DNA of 64,000 bases from Saccharothrix saharensis (GTDB lineage: Bacteria; Actinomycetota; Actinomycetes; Mycobacteriales; Pseudonocardiaceae). A program made the translations under genes and the position numbers. The stretch lies in assembly GCF_006716745.1 (NCBI RefSeq), contig NZ_VFPP01000001.1, positions 6,707,386 through 6,771,385 on the forward strand, in the 5' to 3' direction. Shown here in pieces: positions 42,672 to 50,986 of the stretch (position 1 is its first letter; each line of letters starts with the position of its first letter). Below the pieces are notes generated by a model, which did no database searches, was not told the DNA's origin, and saw only the letters and a program-made list of their open reading frames with translations.

Positions 42672-43118
42672 TCACGAAGGCGCGGTCAGCCGCGGCACGC
42701 CGGTGCCCGACGCGGCCCAGGCGACCAGGCCCGCCACGTCCACCCCGTGCGGCGGGTCGTCGAGGTAGGGGGAGATGTTGCGGGTGCCCCGGCTCAGCAG
42801 CGCCGACGCGCCCGCCTGGTTGCCCCGGGCGGCGTGGGTCAGGCCGACGGCCAGTTGCGCCAGGCCGCGCCACAGCTCCCGCTCGGCCTCCGGCGCGGCC
42901 TTCCACGCGTCTTCCAGCACTTCGTGCGCGTGGAACGGCCGGCCGAGGTCGAGCAGGCGCTGTGCCTCGGCCAGCGCTTCGGCGGGCGTGCGGGGCACGC
43001 CTTCGGGCTGGCGTTCGACGCCCGGGAGCCCGTAGGGCAGGGGCCGGCCGAGCCCGTCGCGCGGTCGCGCGTTGCGGGCCCGACCCTGCTCGTCGCGATC
43101 GCGGGAACTGGTCGGCAC
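42672..43118 (-). CDS. DUF309 family protein
   Basis: A 148-residue protein with the DUF309 core: AQRLLDLGRPFHAHEVLEDAWKAAPEAERELWRGLAQLAVGLTHAARGNQAGASALL. H-x-H-E-V-L-E and E-x-E-L-W-R-G are the family signature residues, placed on helices. The N-terminal 45 residues are basic and Pro-rich. The function of the family is unknown. A decayed AraC/VOC locus lies upstream. Confidence 0.88.
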   Translation of the reverse strand: MPTSSRDRDEQGRARNARPRDGLGRPLPYGLPGVERQPEGVPRTPAEALAEAQRLLDLGRPFHAHEVLEDAWKAAPEAERELWRGLAQLAVGLTHAARGNQAGASALLSRGTRNISPYLDDPPHGVDVAGLVAWAASGTGVPRLTAPS

Positions 43119-43139
43119 GTCTTGATCGTGTCACGAACA

Positions 43140-43440
43140 CCGCCACCGCGAAACGGCACGGCCGGTGCGCCCGAGCGGCGCGGAGAAGCGCGTGTGGTCG
43201 CCGAGGGGCGCGGAACGCGCGGTCGCGCACCCCGCGGACCTGGTCCGTCGGCTCCTGCATGACCTCCGCGCCCGCCGCGCGGATCCGCTCGAACTCGGCG
43301 TCGCGGTCGTCCACCCGGAAGGTGACCGCGCCGAGCGAGCCCTCGGCCGTCAGCTCCCTCATCGCGGTCGCGTCGGCGGCGGGCCGGCCGATGCCCGGGT
43401 CCTCCGGCACGTTCCCCACGTCGGGGTCGGGCGGCGGGTC
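43140..43440 (-). pseudogene. Frameshifted VOC/glyoxalase gene remnant
   Basis: Reading from 43419 the minus strand encodes ATAMRELTAEGSLGAVTFRV, then DDRDAEFERIRAAGAEVMQE and TDQVRGVRDRAFRAP, the C-terminal half of a vicinal-oxygen-chelate protein (compare the usual EPTDQPYGVRDCAFRDPAGN). After AFRAP the expected continuation (LGDHTRFSAPL) is in another frame, so there is a frameshift near 43205. The N-terminal half is missing. This is a decayed gene. Confidence 0.65.
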
Positions 43441-43461
43441 CCACGGACGGCCGGCGGTACT

Positions 43462-43597
43462 GAGGTGGTGGTACGGCGTCTCGCCGGGGCCGGCTCGAAC
43501 TGCCGGGCGCGAGGGCGGGCCAGTCGAGCGGCCGGGCGTACTCGCGGTCCGTGAGGTCGCGTGCCCGGCGCAGGTGGGCCGGTTCTTCCGGTCGCAC
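43462..43597 (-). pseudogene. Truncated AraC-family regulator remnant
   Basis: The minus strand from GTG 43597 encodes HLRRARDLTDREYARPLDW, the start of an AraC DNA-binding domain, followed in another frame by GETPYHHL (43485-43462), part of the same domain in intact regulators. The helix-turn-helix between them and the C-terminal part are lost. AraC genes of this group commonly precede VOC genes, as the remnant next to it suggests. Confidence 0.6.
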
Positions 43598-43628
43598 GGG
43601 ACCGGCCCGCCACGGCGATACTGGCGGG

Positions 43629-44666
43629 GTGTCCGGAACGGACTGGGTGCTGCACGTCGACCTCGACCAGTTCATCGCGGCGGTCGAGGTGGCGCGCCGG
43701 CCCGAGCTGCGCGGCAAACCGGTGGTCGTCGGCGGTGCGGGCGACCCGACGCGGCGCGCCGTGGTGGCGACCGCGTCCTACGAGGCGCGCGAGTTCGGCG
43801 TCCACTCGGGGATGCCGTTGCGGATGGCGAAGAAGAAGTGCCCGGACGCGGTGTTCCTGCCGTCCGACGCGGCCGCCTACGAAGAGGTGTCGGCGCACGT
43901 GATGGAGGTGCTGCGCGAGCTGCCCGTGGTGGTCGAGGTGCTCGGCTGGGACGAGGCGTTCCTGGGCGCGCGCACCGACGACCCGGAGGCGTTGGCCGAC
44001 ACCGCGCGGCGGGCCGTCAAGGCGGGGACCGGGTTGGAGTGCTCGGTCGGCATCGGCGACAACAAGCTGCGCGCCAAGCTCGCCACCGGGTTCGCCAAGC
44101 CGGCCGGGGTGTACCGGCTGACCCGGGACAACTGGGTGGAGGTGATGGCCGCCCGGCCGGTGACCGCGTTGTGGGGCATCGGGGCGCGGACCGCGGCCAA
44201 GCTCGCCGGGCTGGGCGTCGGCACGGTCGAGGAGCTGGCGCGGGCGGACCCGGAGGTGCTGGCCGGGCGGTTCGGCCCGGCGATGGGGCCGCACTTCCGG
44301 CGGTTGGCGCTGGGCGCGGGCGACCCGGTGGTCACCGCGACGCCCTGGGTGGCGAAGTCGCGCAGCCGCGAGACGACGTTCCAACAGGACCTGACGGACC
44401 CGGACGAGATCCGGGACCAGGTGCGGCTGCTGGCGCGGCGGGTGGCGGAGGACGTGCGCGCCGAGGGGCGGCCCGCGGTCCGGGTGGTGGTGAAGGTGCG
44501 GTTCGTGCCGTTCTTCACGTACACGCGGGGCGTGGCGCCGGCCGAGCCGACGGCGGACGTCGAGCCGATCGAGGCCGCGGCCGTGGCGGCGCTGGCACGA
44601 TTCGACGACACACGCGCCGTGCGCCTGCTGGGGGTGCGGGCCGAGTTCGCCGGAGGACGGTCATGA
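43629..44666 (+). CDS. dinB: DNA polymerase IV (Y-family)
   Basis: A 345-residue Y-family DNA polymerase for translesion synthesis. The motifs are in order: VLHVDLDQFIAAVEV (first catalytic Asp), RRAVVATASYEAREFGVHSGMPLRMA, VEVLGWDEAFLG (second acidic pair, usually S-x-D-E; here W-D-E), CSVGIGDNKLRAKLATGFAKP, and the thumb helix-hairpin-helix GIGARTAAKLAGLGVGTVEEL. It lacks the C-terminal clamp-binding extension, like the shorter actinobacterial DinB2 type. GTG 43629 is the start. The stop overlaps the start of the DHFR-like gene (ATGA). No LexA box is seen upstream. Confidence 0.94.
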   Translation: MSGTDWVLHVDLDQFIAAVEVARRPELRGKPVVVGGAGDPTRRAVVATASYEAREFGVHSGMPLRMAKKKCPDAVFLPSDAAAYEEVSAHVMEVLRELPVVVEVLGWDEAFLGARTDDPEALADTARRAVKAGTGLECSVGIGDNKLRAKLATGFAKPAGVYRLTRDNWVEVMAARPVTALWGIGARTAAKLAGLGVGTVEELARADPEVLAGRFGPAMGPHFRRLALGAGDPVVTATPWVAKSRSRETTFQQDLTDPDEIRDQVRLLARRVAEDVRAEGRPAVRVVVKVRFVPFFTYTRGVAPAEPTADVEPIEAAAVAALARFDDTRAVRLLGVRAEFAGGRS

Positions 44667-45220
44667 CGAAGGTGGTGTTGAACGGCTCGGTGTCGCTCGA
44701 CGGGTACAGCGCCGGGCCGAACGTGAGCGACGAGCACCCGATGGGCGAGGGCGGCGAGCGGCTGCACGAGTGGCTGTTCGCCGAGGGTTCGGACGGCGAC
44801 GCGGCGTTCGCGGCGACGGTCGGCGCGGTCGTGCTGGGCAGGCGGACGTTCGACCTGGGGCTGCGGTTCTGGCAGGACACGCCGTTCCCGGTGCCCAGCT
44901 TCGTGCTGACCCACGAGGAGCGCCCGCCGTTGGCGATGAGGTCGGCGGCGTTCACGTTCGTCACCGACGGGCCGAAGAGCGCGGTCGCCCGGGCACGGGC
45001 CGCGGCGGGGGACAGGGACGTGCTGGTGATGGCCGCCGCCGAGACCGCGCAGCACGTGCTGCGGGCCGGGCTGGTGGACGAGGTCCGGCTCCAGCTCGTG
45101 CCCGTGCTGCTGGGTGCGGGCACGCGGCTGCTGGACGGGCTGCGGCCCACCGAGCTGGAGCGGGTCGGGGTGACCGAGGCCGACGACGTGCTGCACCTGC
45201 GGTTCCGCGTCCTGCGGTGA
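44663..45220 (+). CDS. Dihydrofolate reductase family protein (RibD C-terminal type)
   Basis: A 185-residue protein of the RibD C-terminal/DHFR-like fold. It starts VVLNGSVSLDGYSAGPN, the usual opening of this family, has VVLGRRTFDLGLRFW in the middle, and DVLVMAAAETAQHVLRAGLVDEVRLQLVPVLLGAGTRLLDG near the end, where NADPH is bound in family members. The substrate is unknown, and it is not a true folate enzyme by motif. It is translationally coupled to dinB (ATGA). Confidence 0.9.
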   Translation: MTKVVLNGSVSLDGYSAGPNVSDEHPMGEGGERLHEWLFAEGSDGDAAFAATVGAVVLGRRTFDLGLRFWQDTPFPVPSFVLTHEERPPLAMRSAAFTFVTDGPKSAVARARAAAGDRDVLVMAAAETAQHVLRAGLVDEVRLQLVPVLLGAGTRLLDGLRPTELERVGVTEADDVLHLRFRVLR

Positions 45221-45232
45221 CGCCGTGCCCGG

Positions 45233-46030
45233 TCACGACGCCGAGGCGGTGATGCCGTCCAGGACGGCGTAGAGGCGGGCGGCGGTGGGGCGGTCGAACT
45301 CGGGGCGGCCCAGGTCCACCGGCTTGCCCGCGCGGGACGCCGTGAGCGGCGCGGTGGGCGGGTCGGAGAGGAACCGGTGCACCTGGTCCGCCGCGCCGGC
45401 CGTCGACCGGGCGACCAGCCGCGCCACCCCGTCCAGCGCCCGGCCGCGCAGCCCGCCGACCTGCGCGCCCAGGCCGCTGTCCACGAACATCGGGTTGTGC
45501 AGCACGTACCGGACCGCGCTGCCGGGGTGCCGGTCGGCGAAACCGGCGCCGAGCAGGTCCGCGGCCCGCGCGCCCTGGCTGACCGCCCGCAGCGGCCGGA
45601 ACCCGCGGCTGAGCGCGAGGTCGTCCCACCGGATGCCCGGCCCCTTCAGCCCGGCCACGCCGCACAGGCTCACCACCACCGGCGCGGCCGACCGCTCCAG
45701 GACCGGCAGCAGGCGTTCCACCAGCGCGAACCGGCTCACCGCGTAGAGCGCGAACGAGTGCTCCAAGCCGTCGGCGGTGACCTCGCGGCGGCGGGTGAAC
45801 CGGCCCGCGCCGAGCACGAGGTGGTCGACCACGTCGAACCGCGACGCCACCTCCTCGGCCACCGCGGCGGTGCCGGCGATCGTGCTCAGGTCGCCCCGGA
45901 TCAGCTCGACCCCGTCCGGCGCGGCGGCCGACCGGCCCACCACCGCGACCCGGTGCCCCTCTCGCGCCAGTCGTTCCGCCAAGCTCCGGCCGATGCCGTT
46001 GGTGCCGCCCGTGATCACCGCGTTCGCCAT
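45233..46030 (-). CDS. Short-chain dehydrogenase-like protein without the YxxxK pair
   Basis: A 265-residue SDR. The nucleotide-binding motif is AVITGGTNGIGRSLAERLARE and the next conserved stretch is DHLVLGAGRF; Ser is in VVVSLCGVAG. The place of the catalytic Y-x-x-x-K reads PLRAVSQGARAADLL, where neither Tyr nor the Lys is present, so catalysis may be altered. The C-terminal half (VRYVLHNPMFVDSG, GALDGVARLVAR-like) keeps the retinol-dehydrogenase-type layout. Divergent from an HxlR gene 48 bp away, which likely controls it. Confidence 0.82.
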   Translation of the reverse strand: MANAVITGGTNGIGRSLAERLAREGHRVAVVGRSAAAPDGVELIRGDLSTIAGTAAVAEEVASRFDVVDHLVLGAGRFTRRREVTADGLEHSFALYAVSRFALVERLLPVLERSAAPVVVSLCGVAGLKGPGIRWDDLALSRGFRPLRAVSQGARAADLLGAGFADRHPGSAVRYVLHNPMFVDSGLGAQVGGLRGRALDGVARLVARSTAGAADQVHRFLSDPPTAPLTASRAGKPVDLGRPEFDRPTAARLYAVLDGITASAS

Positions 46031-46078
46031 AACCTGGAGCTTGCAGCGCGTCGCGACGACCCGGAAGAAGGCACATCC

Positions 46079-46483
46079 ATGTCACTGGTCCCGGTGCCGG
46101 TCACGGCCGCCGACCGAGCCGCCTGCTCGGTGTCCGGGCTGCTGGCCCGGGTCGGCGACAAGTGGAGCCTGCTGGTGCTGGTGCTGCTCGCCGAACGCCC
46201 CTACGGCTTCAACGAGCTGGACCGCGCGGTGCACGGGCTGAGCCGCCGCATCCTCACCCGCACGCTGCGCGCCTTGGAGCGCGACGGCCTGGTCAGCCGG
46301 GAGGTGCGGCCCGGCAGGGCGGCCGGCGTGACGTACGCGGCGACCGCGCTGGGCCGGTCCCTGCTGGAGCTGGTCGTCCCCTTGGGACGGTGGGTGCTGC
46401 GGCACGAGGCCGAGATCGAGGCCGCGCGGTCGGCCTACGACAGGGAGGTGAGCACCCGCCGCGCGGTGTCCACGCTGGACTGA
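46079..46483 (+). CDS. HxlR-family transcriptional regulator
   Basis: A 134-residue HxlR regulator: CSVSGLLARVGDKWSLLVLVLLAERPYGFNELDRAVHGLSRRILTRTLRALERDGLV, with the wing REVRPGRAAGVTYAATALG. It has the family's N-terminal Cys, which acts as a redox switch in some members. It is divergent from the SDR gene at 46030 and its 3' end overlaps the end of the PfpI gene by 49 bp. The first TTG/ATG choice is ATG 46079. Confidence 0.9.
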   Translation: MSLVPVPVTAADRAACSVSGLLARVGDKWSLLVLVLLAERPYGFNELDRAVHGLSRRILTRTLRALERDGLVSREVRPGRAAGVTYAATALGRSLLELVVPLGRWVLRHEAEIEAARSAYDREVSTRRAVSTLD

Positions 46484-47097
46484 GGGTTCTGGCCGGTGAC
46501 CAGGTTGCCGTCCACGACGACCGTGCTGGACCACGCCGGGCCGGTCTCGGGCACCGCGCCCAGCTCGCGCAGCCGCCCCTCCACGGAGTACGGCACGGCC
46601 AGGCCGCCCTGGCGCTCCTCCTCGTCGGTGAACGCGGTCAGCCGCCGCCCGGCGAACGCGAACGTGCCGTCCTCGCGCACCGCGGCCAGCAGCCCGGCCG
46701 GGCCGTGGCACAGCGCGGCGACGACCTTGCCCGCGTCGTCGAACGCCACCAGCAGCCGGCCGAGGTCCGCGTCGAACGCGAGGTCCGCCATCGGGCCGTG
46801 CCCGCCGGGCAGCAGCACGGCGTCGTAGTCGGCGGCGTCGACGTCCGCGAGCCGCAGCGGCGCCGCCAGCTCGTCGTCGATCGACGCCAGGTAGGCGGCG
46901 AACTCGTCGGTGAGGCTGGCCGCGTCCACGGTCGGGCGCGCGCCGCCAGGCGTGGCGATGTCCACGCGCACGCCCGCGTCGCGCAGCACGCGCACCGACT
47001 CGACCACTTCCTCCGCCCAGAACCCGGTGGGGTGGCTCGACCCGTCGGCCAGCACCAGTGCGTCGGCCGCCGAGACGACCACGAGGACCTTGCTCAT
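46435..47097 (-). CDS. DJ-1/PfpI family protein (class I glutamine amidotransferase-like)
   Basis: A 220-residue DJ-1/PfpI protein: KVLVVVSAADALVLADGSSHPTGFWAEEVVESV at the start and the nucleophile elbow AALCHGPAGLLAAV with Cys. The NTHPTGFWAEE-type segment places it with the Hsp31-like/ThiJ group, which includes glyoxalase III-type enzymes and chaperones. GHGPMADLAFD carries the Gly-His of the active-site region. It is divergent from a LysR gene; an inverted repeat (47117-47141) lies in its leader. Confidence 0.92.
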   Translation of the reverse strand: MSKVLVVVSAADALVLADGSSHPTGFWAEEVVESVRVLRDAGVRVDIATPGGARPTVDAASLTDEFAAYLASIDDELAAPLRLADVDAADYDAVLLPGGHGPMADLAFDADLGRLLVAFDDAGKVVAALCHGPAGLLAAVREDGTFAFAGRRLTAFTDEEERQGGLAVPYSVEGRLRELGAVPETGPAWSSTVVVDGNLVTGQNPQSSVDTARRVLTSLS

Positions 47098-47116
47098 CGT
47101 TCGTTCCCTTCGAGAA

Positions 47117-47141
47117 GTCGCTGTCCAGGTCGGACAGCGAC
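47117..47141. promoter_or_regulatory. Inverted repeat upstream of the PfpI gene
   Basis: GTCGCTGTCC and GGACAGCGAC (10-bp perfect arms, 5-bp spacer) lie 20-45 bp ahead of the PfpI start. A separate ATAA-N6-TTAT element at 47180-47193 is nearer the LysR gene. Either could be an operator; which regulator binds is unknown. Confidence 0.5.
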
Positions 47142-47210
47142 CACTCCATCACGTTTCATCCGGTAGCGTTCGACGAGCCATAACTGTGCTTATAGCTGTG
47201 GGGTTGCGCG

Positions 47211-48116
47211 GTGACCGATCTCGACCTGCTGTCCACGTTCGTGGAGATCTACCGGGCCGGCTCGCTGACCGCCGCCGCCGGGCGCCGGGGCCTCACCCAG
47301 CCCGCGGTGAGCGGGCACCTGGCCCGGTTGGAGCGGGAGCTGGGCGAGCCGCTGTTCGTGCGCTCCAGCCGCGGCGTCACGCCCACCGCGCGGGCCGACG
47401 CGCTGGCCCGCCGGGTCGGCGCGCACGTGGACGGGCTGCGGTCCGCGCTGTCCGAAGTGGACGACCGGGAGGCGTGCGCGGGCACCGTGCACCTGGGTGG
47501 CGCGGTGGAGGTGGTGTCCGCGCGGGTGCTGCCCGCGCTGGCGCCGCTGACCGCGCGCGGGCTGCGGCTGCGGATCACGCTCGGGCTCGCCGACGACCTG
47601 CTCGCCGCGCTGGCCAACGCCCGGCTGGACCTGGTGGTGTCCGCGGTGCGGCCCGCGGACCGCGCGCTGGTCGCCACGCCGTTCGTGGACGAGGAGTTCG
47701 TGCTGGTCGGCGCACCGACGCTGGTGCGCACGATCGACCGCGCTCTGCTGGCGGCCGACCCGGTGCGGGCGCTGGCGCACCTGCCGCTGGTCGCGTACGC
47801 GGAGGAGCTGCCGATCGTGCGGCGGTACTGGCGCAGCGAGTTCGGCCGCCGCCCGCCCAACCCGGTCGCGGTCGTGGTGCCGGACCTGCGGGCGGTGCTG
47901 GCGGCGGTGGTCGCGGGGGCGGGGGTGTCGGCGCTGCCGCGGTACCTCGCCGACCCGGCGCTGGCGGCGGGGTCGGTGGAGCTGGCGCACCAGGCGGCGG
48001 TGCCCCCGTTGAACACGTTGTTCCTGGCCACCCGGGTCGGTGGGCTGGCGAACCCGTCGGTGGCGCTGGTGCACGGGCACCTGATGGCCCGCTCGCGCGA
48101 CTGGGGTGTGCTGTGA
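47211..48116 (+). CDS. LysR-family transcriptional regulator
   Basis: A 301-residue LysR regulator. The DNA-binding domain is LLSTFVEIYRAGSLTAAAGRRGLTQPAVSGHLARLERELGEPLFVRSSRG, and the effector domain runs from residue ~90 with DLVVSAVRPADRALVATPF and VLAAVVAGAGVSALPRYL. GTG 47211 is the start. It is divergent from the PfpI gene, the usual arrangement for a LysR protein and its target; the ATAA-N6-TTAT element at 47180-47193 could be its site. Confidence 0.93.
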   Translation: MTDLDLLSTFVEIYRAGSLTAAAGRRGLTQPAVSGHLARLERELGEPLFVRSSRGVTPTARADALARRVGAHVDGLRSALSEVDDREACAGTVHLGGAVEVVSARVLPALAPLTARGLRLRITLGLADDLLAALANARLDLVVSAVRPADRALVATPFVDEEFVLVGAPTLVRTIDRALLAADPVRALAHLPLVAYAEELPIVRRYWRSEFGRRPPNPVAVVVPDLRAVLAAVVAGAGVSALPRYLADPALAAGSVELAHQAAVPPLNTLFLATRVGGLANPSVALVHGHLMARSRDWGVL

Positions 48117-48147
48117 CCGCGTCGCGCGAGCGGGCCGATCGGGGTGA

Positions 48148-48861
48148 TCAGACGCCGGCGATGGACTGGATCCAGGACCGGTACCGCGTGACGTTGGTGT
48201 AGGCGGTGGTGGTCTGCCGGTCACTGGTGGACGCGACGCCGACCTGCACGCCGCCCGCCATCATCGGGCCGCCCGAGTCGCCGCCCGCGGTGATGCCGTT
48301 GCCGCGCCGGGCGCAGATCGCGTTGCCGCCGTAGGCGTCGGTGCAGCCGCCGGTGACGGTCACGTTCGCGACCTTCAGGTACTGCGACTGGCAGTTGATC
48401 TCCGAGCCGCACTGGGACGTCGCGCCCCAGCCGTAGACCTGCACGGACTGGCCCACGGTGACCGAGCCGGGCTGGCCGAGCCGGGCGTAGGTCGCCGACA
48501 CGGAGCGGTCGAGCCGGACCAGCGACAGGTCCGACGAGTGGTTGTAGGTCTGCACGCCGTTGGCGACCGTGCCGCCGGTCGTCTGGTCGAGGCTGCCGAT
48601 GCGGAACGACAGCCCGCCGCCGCTGACGCAGTGCCTCGCGGTCAGGATCCACGTGGGCGCGATGATGGTCGCGCTGCACGTCTGCCTGCCGTTGGAGAAC
48701 AGCCGGGCCGCCCACGGGGCGTTGCTCGCGTAGCCGCCGCCGATGATGTACGGCGTCACGCCGCCGTCCGCCGTCGCCGGCGCGGCCGACCCGGACGGGG
48801 CGAGGGCCAGCAGGGACAGCAGGGCGGCTGCGAGCGCAGGGATCAACCTGGTGATTCGCAA
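48148..48861 (-). CDS. Secreted trypsin-like serine protease (S1)
   Basis: A ~237-residue secreted S1 protease. The signal peptide is LRITRLIPALAAALLSLLALAPSGSAAPATA, then IIGGGYASNAPWAARLF, the N-terminus of the mature enzyme. The catalytic triad is seen: WILTARHCVS (His), SDLSLVRL (Asp) and GDSGGPMM (Ser), with cysteine pairs as in trypsins. The residue pattern before GDSGGP suggests a trypsin-like pocket only weakly. I prefer TTG 48861 because GAGG lies just upstream and the signal peptide begins cleanly; GTG 48885 gives eight extra residues. It is convergent with the LysR gene. Confidence 0.92.
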   Translation of the reverse strand: MRITRLIPALAAALLSLLALAPSGSAAPATADGGVTPYIIGGGYASNAPWAARLFSNGRQTCSATIIAPTWILTARHCVSGGGLSFRIGSLDQTTGGTVANGVQTYNHSSDLSLVRLDRSVSATYARLGQPGSVTVGQSVQVYGWGATSQCGSEINCQSQYLKVANVTVTGGCTDAYGGNAICARRGNGITAGGDSGGPMMAGGVQVGVASTSDRQTTTAYTNVTRYRSWIQSIAGV

Positions 48862-48978
48862 GTGTTTCCTCGATTCCGAAGACACGCGATTGCTCGCGCA
48901 CAGGGGTGTCTTGGGTCACGAGATTCGTACCACTCGACCGGGTGAAAAGGGATATATCGAATCGGTTATAACGCGGGC

Positions 48979-48984
48979 TATAGC
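48979..48984 (+). promoter_or_regulatory. -10 element ahead of the ADP-ribosylglycohydrolase gene
   Basis: TATAGC lies nine bases ahead of ATG 48994, in an AT-rich stretch with TTATAA at 48966-48971. Transcription would start at or near the start codon, giving a leaderless message. The divergent protease gene shares this AT-rich region. Confidence 0.45.
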
Positions 48985-48993
48985 GTGTGCGGC

Positions 48994-49827
48994 ATGCTCG
49001 TCGAACTGGCCATCGGGGACGCGTACGGCGCGGGCTTCGAGTACGCCGACCCCGCGTTCGTGACCAGGCACAACACCCTGGACGGGTACGTGCGGCACCC
49101 CCGGCACCACGGCATCCGGCCCGGCGCCTACACCGACGACACCCAGATGACGCTGGCCTTGGCGGAACTGCGGGCCTCCGGCGTCGAGTGGACGCCCGAG
49201 TCGGTGGCGTCGGCGTTCGTCACCGCGTTCCACCGCGACCCGCGCGAGGGCTACGCGCGGGGGTTCCAGGCTTTCCTGGGTACCGTGCGCACCGGCGCCG
49301 AGTTCCTGGCGCGGATCCGGCCGGACAGCGACAAGAGCGGCGCGGCGATGCGCGCCTCACCCGCCGGGCTGCTGCCCACCGCGGCCGAGGTGCTGCACCA
49401 CACCGACGTGCAGGCCCGGGTCACCCACGACACCGCGGACGGCATCGCGGCGGCGCGGGCGGCGGCGTTGGCCGTGCACTACTGCCACCACGGGCTCGGT
49501 CCGGTGGCGGAGGTGGGCCCGTGGATCGCCGACCGGCTCGGCTCCGGGGTGTGGGCGCGGCCGTGGCGCGGCAAGGTCGGGTCGAAGGGCGTGATGAGCG
49601 TGCGCGCGGCCTTGACCGCGTTGGCCGCGGGCGGGTCGCTGAGCTCGGTGCTGCGGGCGTGCGTGGCGTTCACCGGGGACGTGGACACGGTCGCGACGGT
49701 CGCCCTGGCCGCCGCCTCACGGTCCGCGGAGATCCGCGCCGACCTGCCCCGGGCGCTGCTGGACGGCCTGGAGAACGGCCCCTTCGGCCGCGACCACCTG
49801 GCCCGGGTGGACGCTCACCTGCGGTAG
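48994..49827 (+). CDS. ADP-ribosylglycohydrolase family protein
   Basis: A 277-residue protein of the ADP-ribosylglycohydrolase (DraG) family, which removes ADP-ribose from proteins or nucleic acids. The start (LVELAIGDAYGAGFEYADPAFV) is typical, YTDDTQMTLALAEL holds the T-D-D of the metal site, and GDVDTVATVALAAAS near the end holds the second acidic G-D-x-D-T, so the binuclear Mg2+/Mn2+ site is complete. GTG 48985 would add three residues. It overlaps the convergent SRPBCC gene by 13 bp. It stands alone in its direction. Confidence 0.9.
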   Translation: MLVELAIGDAYGAGFEYADPAFVTRHNTLDGYVRHPRHHGIRPGAYTDDTQMTLALAELRASGVEWTPESVASAFVTAFHRDPREGYARGFQAFLGTVRTGAEFLARIRPDSDKSGAAMRASPAGLLPTAAEVLHHTDVQARVTHDTADGIAAARAAALAVHYCHHGLGPVAEVGPWIADRLGSGVWARPWRGKVGSKGVMSVRAALTALAAGGSLSSVLRACVAFTGDVDTVATVALAAASRSAEIRADLPRALLDGLENGPFGRDHLARVDAHLR

Positions 49828-50681
49828 TGGTCGAGGAGTTCGGCGACCCGGTCAGCCGGCCACGGGCAGCGGATCTCGCCGAACGTGGCCGCGAAGAACA
49901 GCTCCAGGTGGGCGTGCCACGCGGCGAGCGCACGCGGCGCGAACGCCGGGTCGGCCAGGGCGTGCGTCAGCTCGACCGTGGTGCCGTGGTCGGGGTCGTG
50001 GTGGAACTCCCAGCGCACCCGGCCGGTCGGCGAGTCGAACGCCAGCACGCGGGGCGGCTCGTGCTCGACCAGCGGGCCCGGCGGGACGTCCGGGTTGGTC
50101 GCGCGGGTCGGCACGCCGTCCTCGCCCACGCCGTCCTCGTCCTCGGTGAGCAGCGCCCACACCTCGTCCAGGGGGCGCCAGACGAGGTCGCGGACGAACC
50201 GCACCACGCCGTCGTCGAGCCGGCCCTCGTCCAACCCGAACTCGCGGGTGTAGCGCTCCATCGGCGCGAGCACGTCGGTCGGCGACTGGAACGTCCGGTC
50301 GTCCAGGCGGGCTTCGAGCGCGGCGAGGCAGGTGTCCCAGCCGGCGGCGTTGCGCGCCGCGCCGTGCTCGTCGCCCAGGACGTGGGTGAACACCAGCAGG
50401 CAGCCGCGTTCGTGCGGCAGCAGCTCGAACCGCAGCACGTCGGTGTTCCAGCGGAACGCGAACACCCGGGGCGGGTCGGACTCCAGCACCTCGCCGGTGG
50501 TGATCTGGTCGGGGAAGGAGAACGTCAGCTCCCGGCCGTCGACCGCGACCGCGGCCGGGAACCAGTGCGCCAGCTCGGCCGGTTCGGTGATCGCGCGCCA
50601 CACCTTGGCCGGTGGGTGGGCGAGCGCCCGTTCGAACCTCAGCACGGGCTTGCCGTCGATCCGCCGCAACTCGGTGCTCAT
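49815..50681 (-). CDS. SRPBCC (AHSA1-like) protein, two-domain
   Basis: A 288-residue protein with an N-terminal AHSA1/START-like domain (VLRFERALAHPPAKVWRAITEPAELAHWFPAAVAV, FRWNTDVLRFELLPHERGCLLVFTHVL) and a C-terminal region (VVRFVRDLVWRPLDEVWALL, VRWEFHHDPDHGTTVELTHAL) that looks like a second SRPBCC copy. Proteins of this type bind hydrophobic ligands. It is encoded next to and translationally coupled with an ArsR regulator (ATGA overlap at 50678-50681), the well-known ArsR-SRPBCC pair. Confidence 0.88.
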   Translation of the reverse strand: MSTELRRIDGKPVLRFERALAHPPAKVWRAITEPAELAHWFPAAVAVDGRELTFSFPDQITTGEVLESDPPRVFAFRWNTDVLRFELLPHERGCLLVFTHVLGDEHGAARNAAGWDTCLAALEARLDDRTFQSPTDVLAPMERYTREFGLDEGRLDDGVVRFVRDLVWRPLDEVWALLTEDEDGVGEDGVPTRATNPDVPPGPLVEHEPPRVLAFDSPTGRVRWEFHHDPDHGTTVELTHALADPAFAPRALAAWHAHLELFFAATFGEIRCPWPADRVAELLDHYRR

Positions 50682-50986
50682 GAGTCCATCCCGTCCAGTC
50701 GGCGTTCCAGGGCGTCGAGGCTGTCCTCCCACATCCGCCGGTACGGCGCCAGCCAGGCGTCGACCTCGGCCAGCGGCCCGGGCCGCAGCCGGTAGAGCCG
50801 CCGCTGGGCGTCCCGCCGGACCTCGACCAGCCCGGCGTCGCGCAGCACCTTGAGGTGCTTGGACACCGTCGGCTGGCTCACCGACAGCCCGTCGACCAGG
50901 TCGTTGACCTGCCGTTCCCCGTCCCGCAGCACGTCGAGGATGCGTCGTCGCTGCGGGTCGGCGAGCACGGCGAACGTGGATGCCAT
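50678..50986 (-). CDS. ArsR-family transcriptional regulator
   Basis: A 102-residue ArsR winged-helix regulator: FAVLADPQRRRILDVLRDGERQVNDLVDGLSVSQPTVSKHLKVLRDAGLVEVRRDAQRRLYRL. There is no metal-binding Cys box, as in the group paired with SRPBCC proteins. Direct repeats TCGGCA-ATATA and TCGGCA-TATA near 50988-51013 ahead of its start may be its operator. It controls the downstream SRPBCC gene. Confidence 0.92.
   Translation of the reverse strand: MASTFAVLADPQRRRILDVLRDGERQVNDLVDGLSVSQPTVSKHLKVLRDAGLVEVRRDAQRRLYRLRPGPLAEVDAWLAPYRRMWEDSLDALERRLDGMDS

Noticed and set aside
42517-43419. A 300-codon minus-strand open frame
   Set aside because: It is a shadow of the DUF309 gene joined to the VOC remnant; its middle is low-complexity Arg/Ala with no family features.
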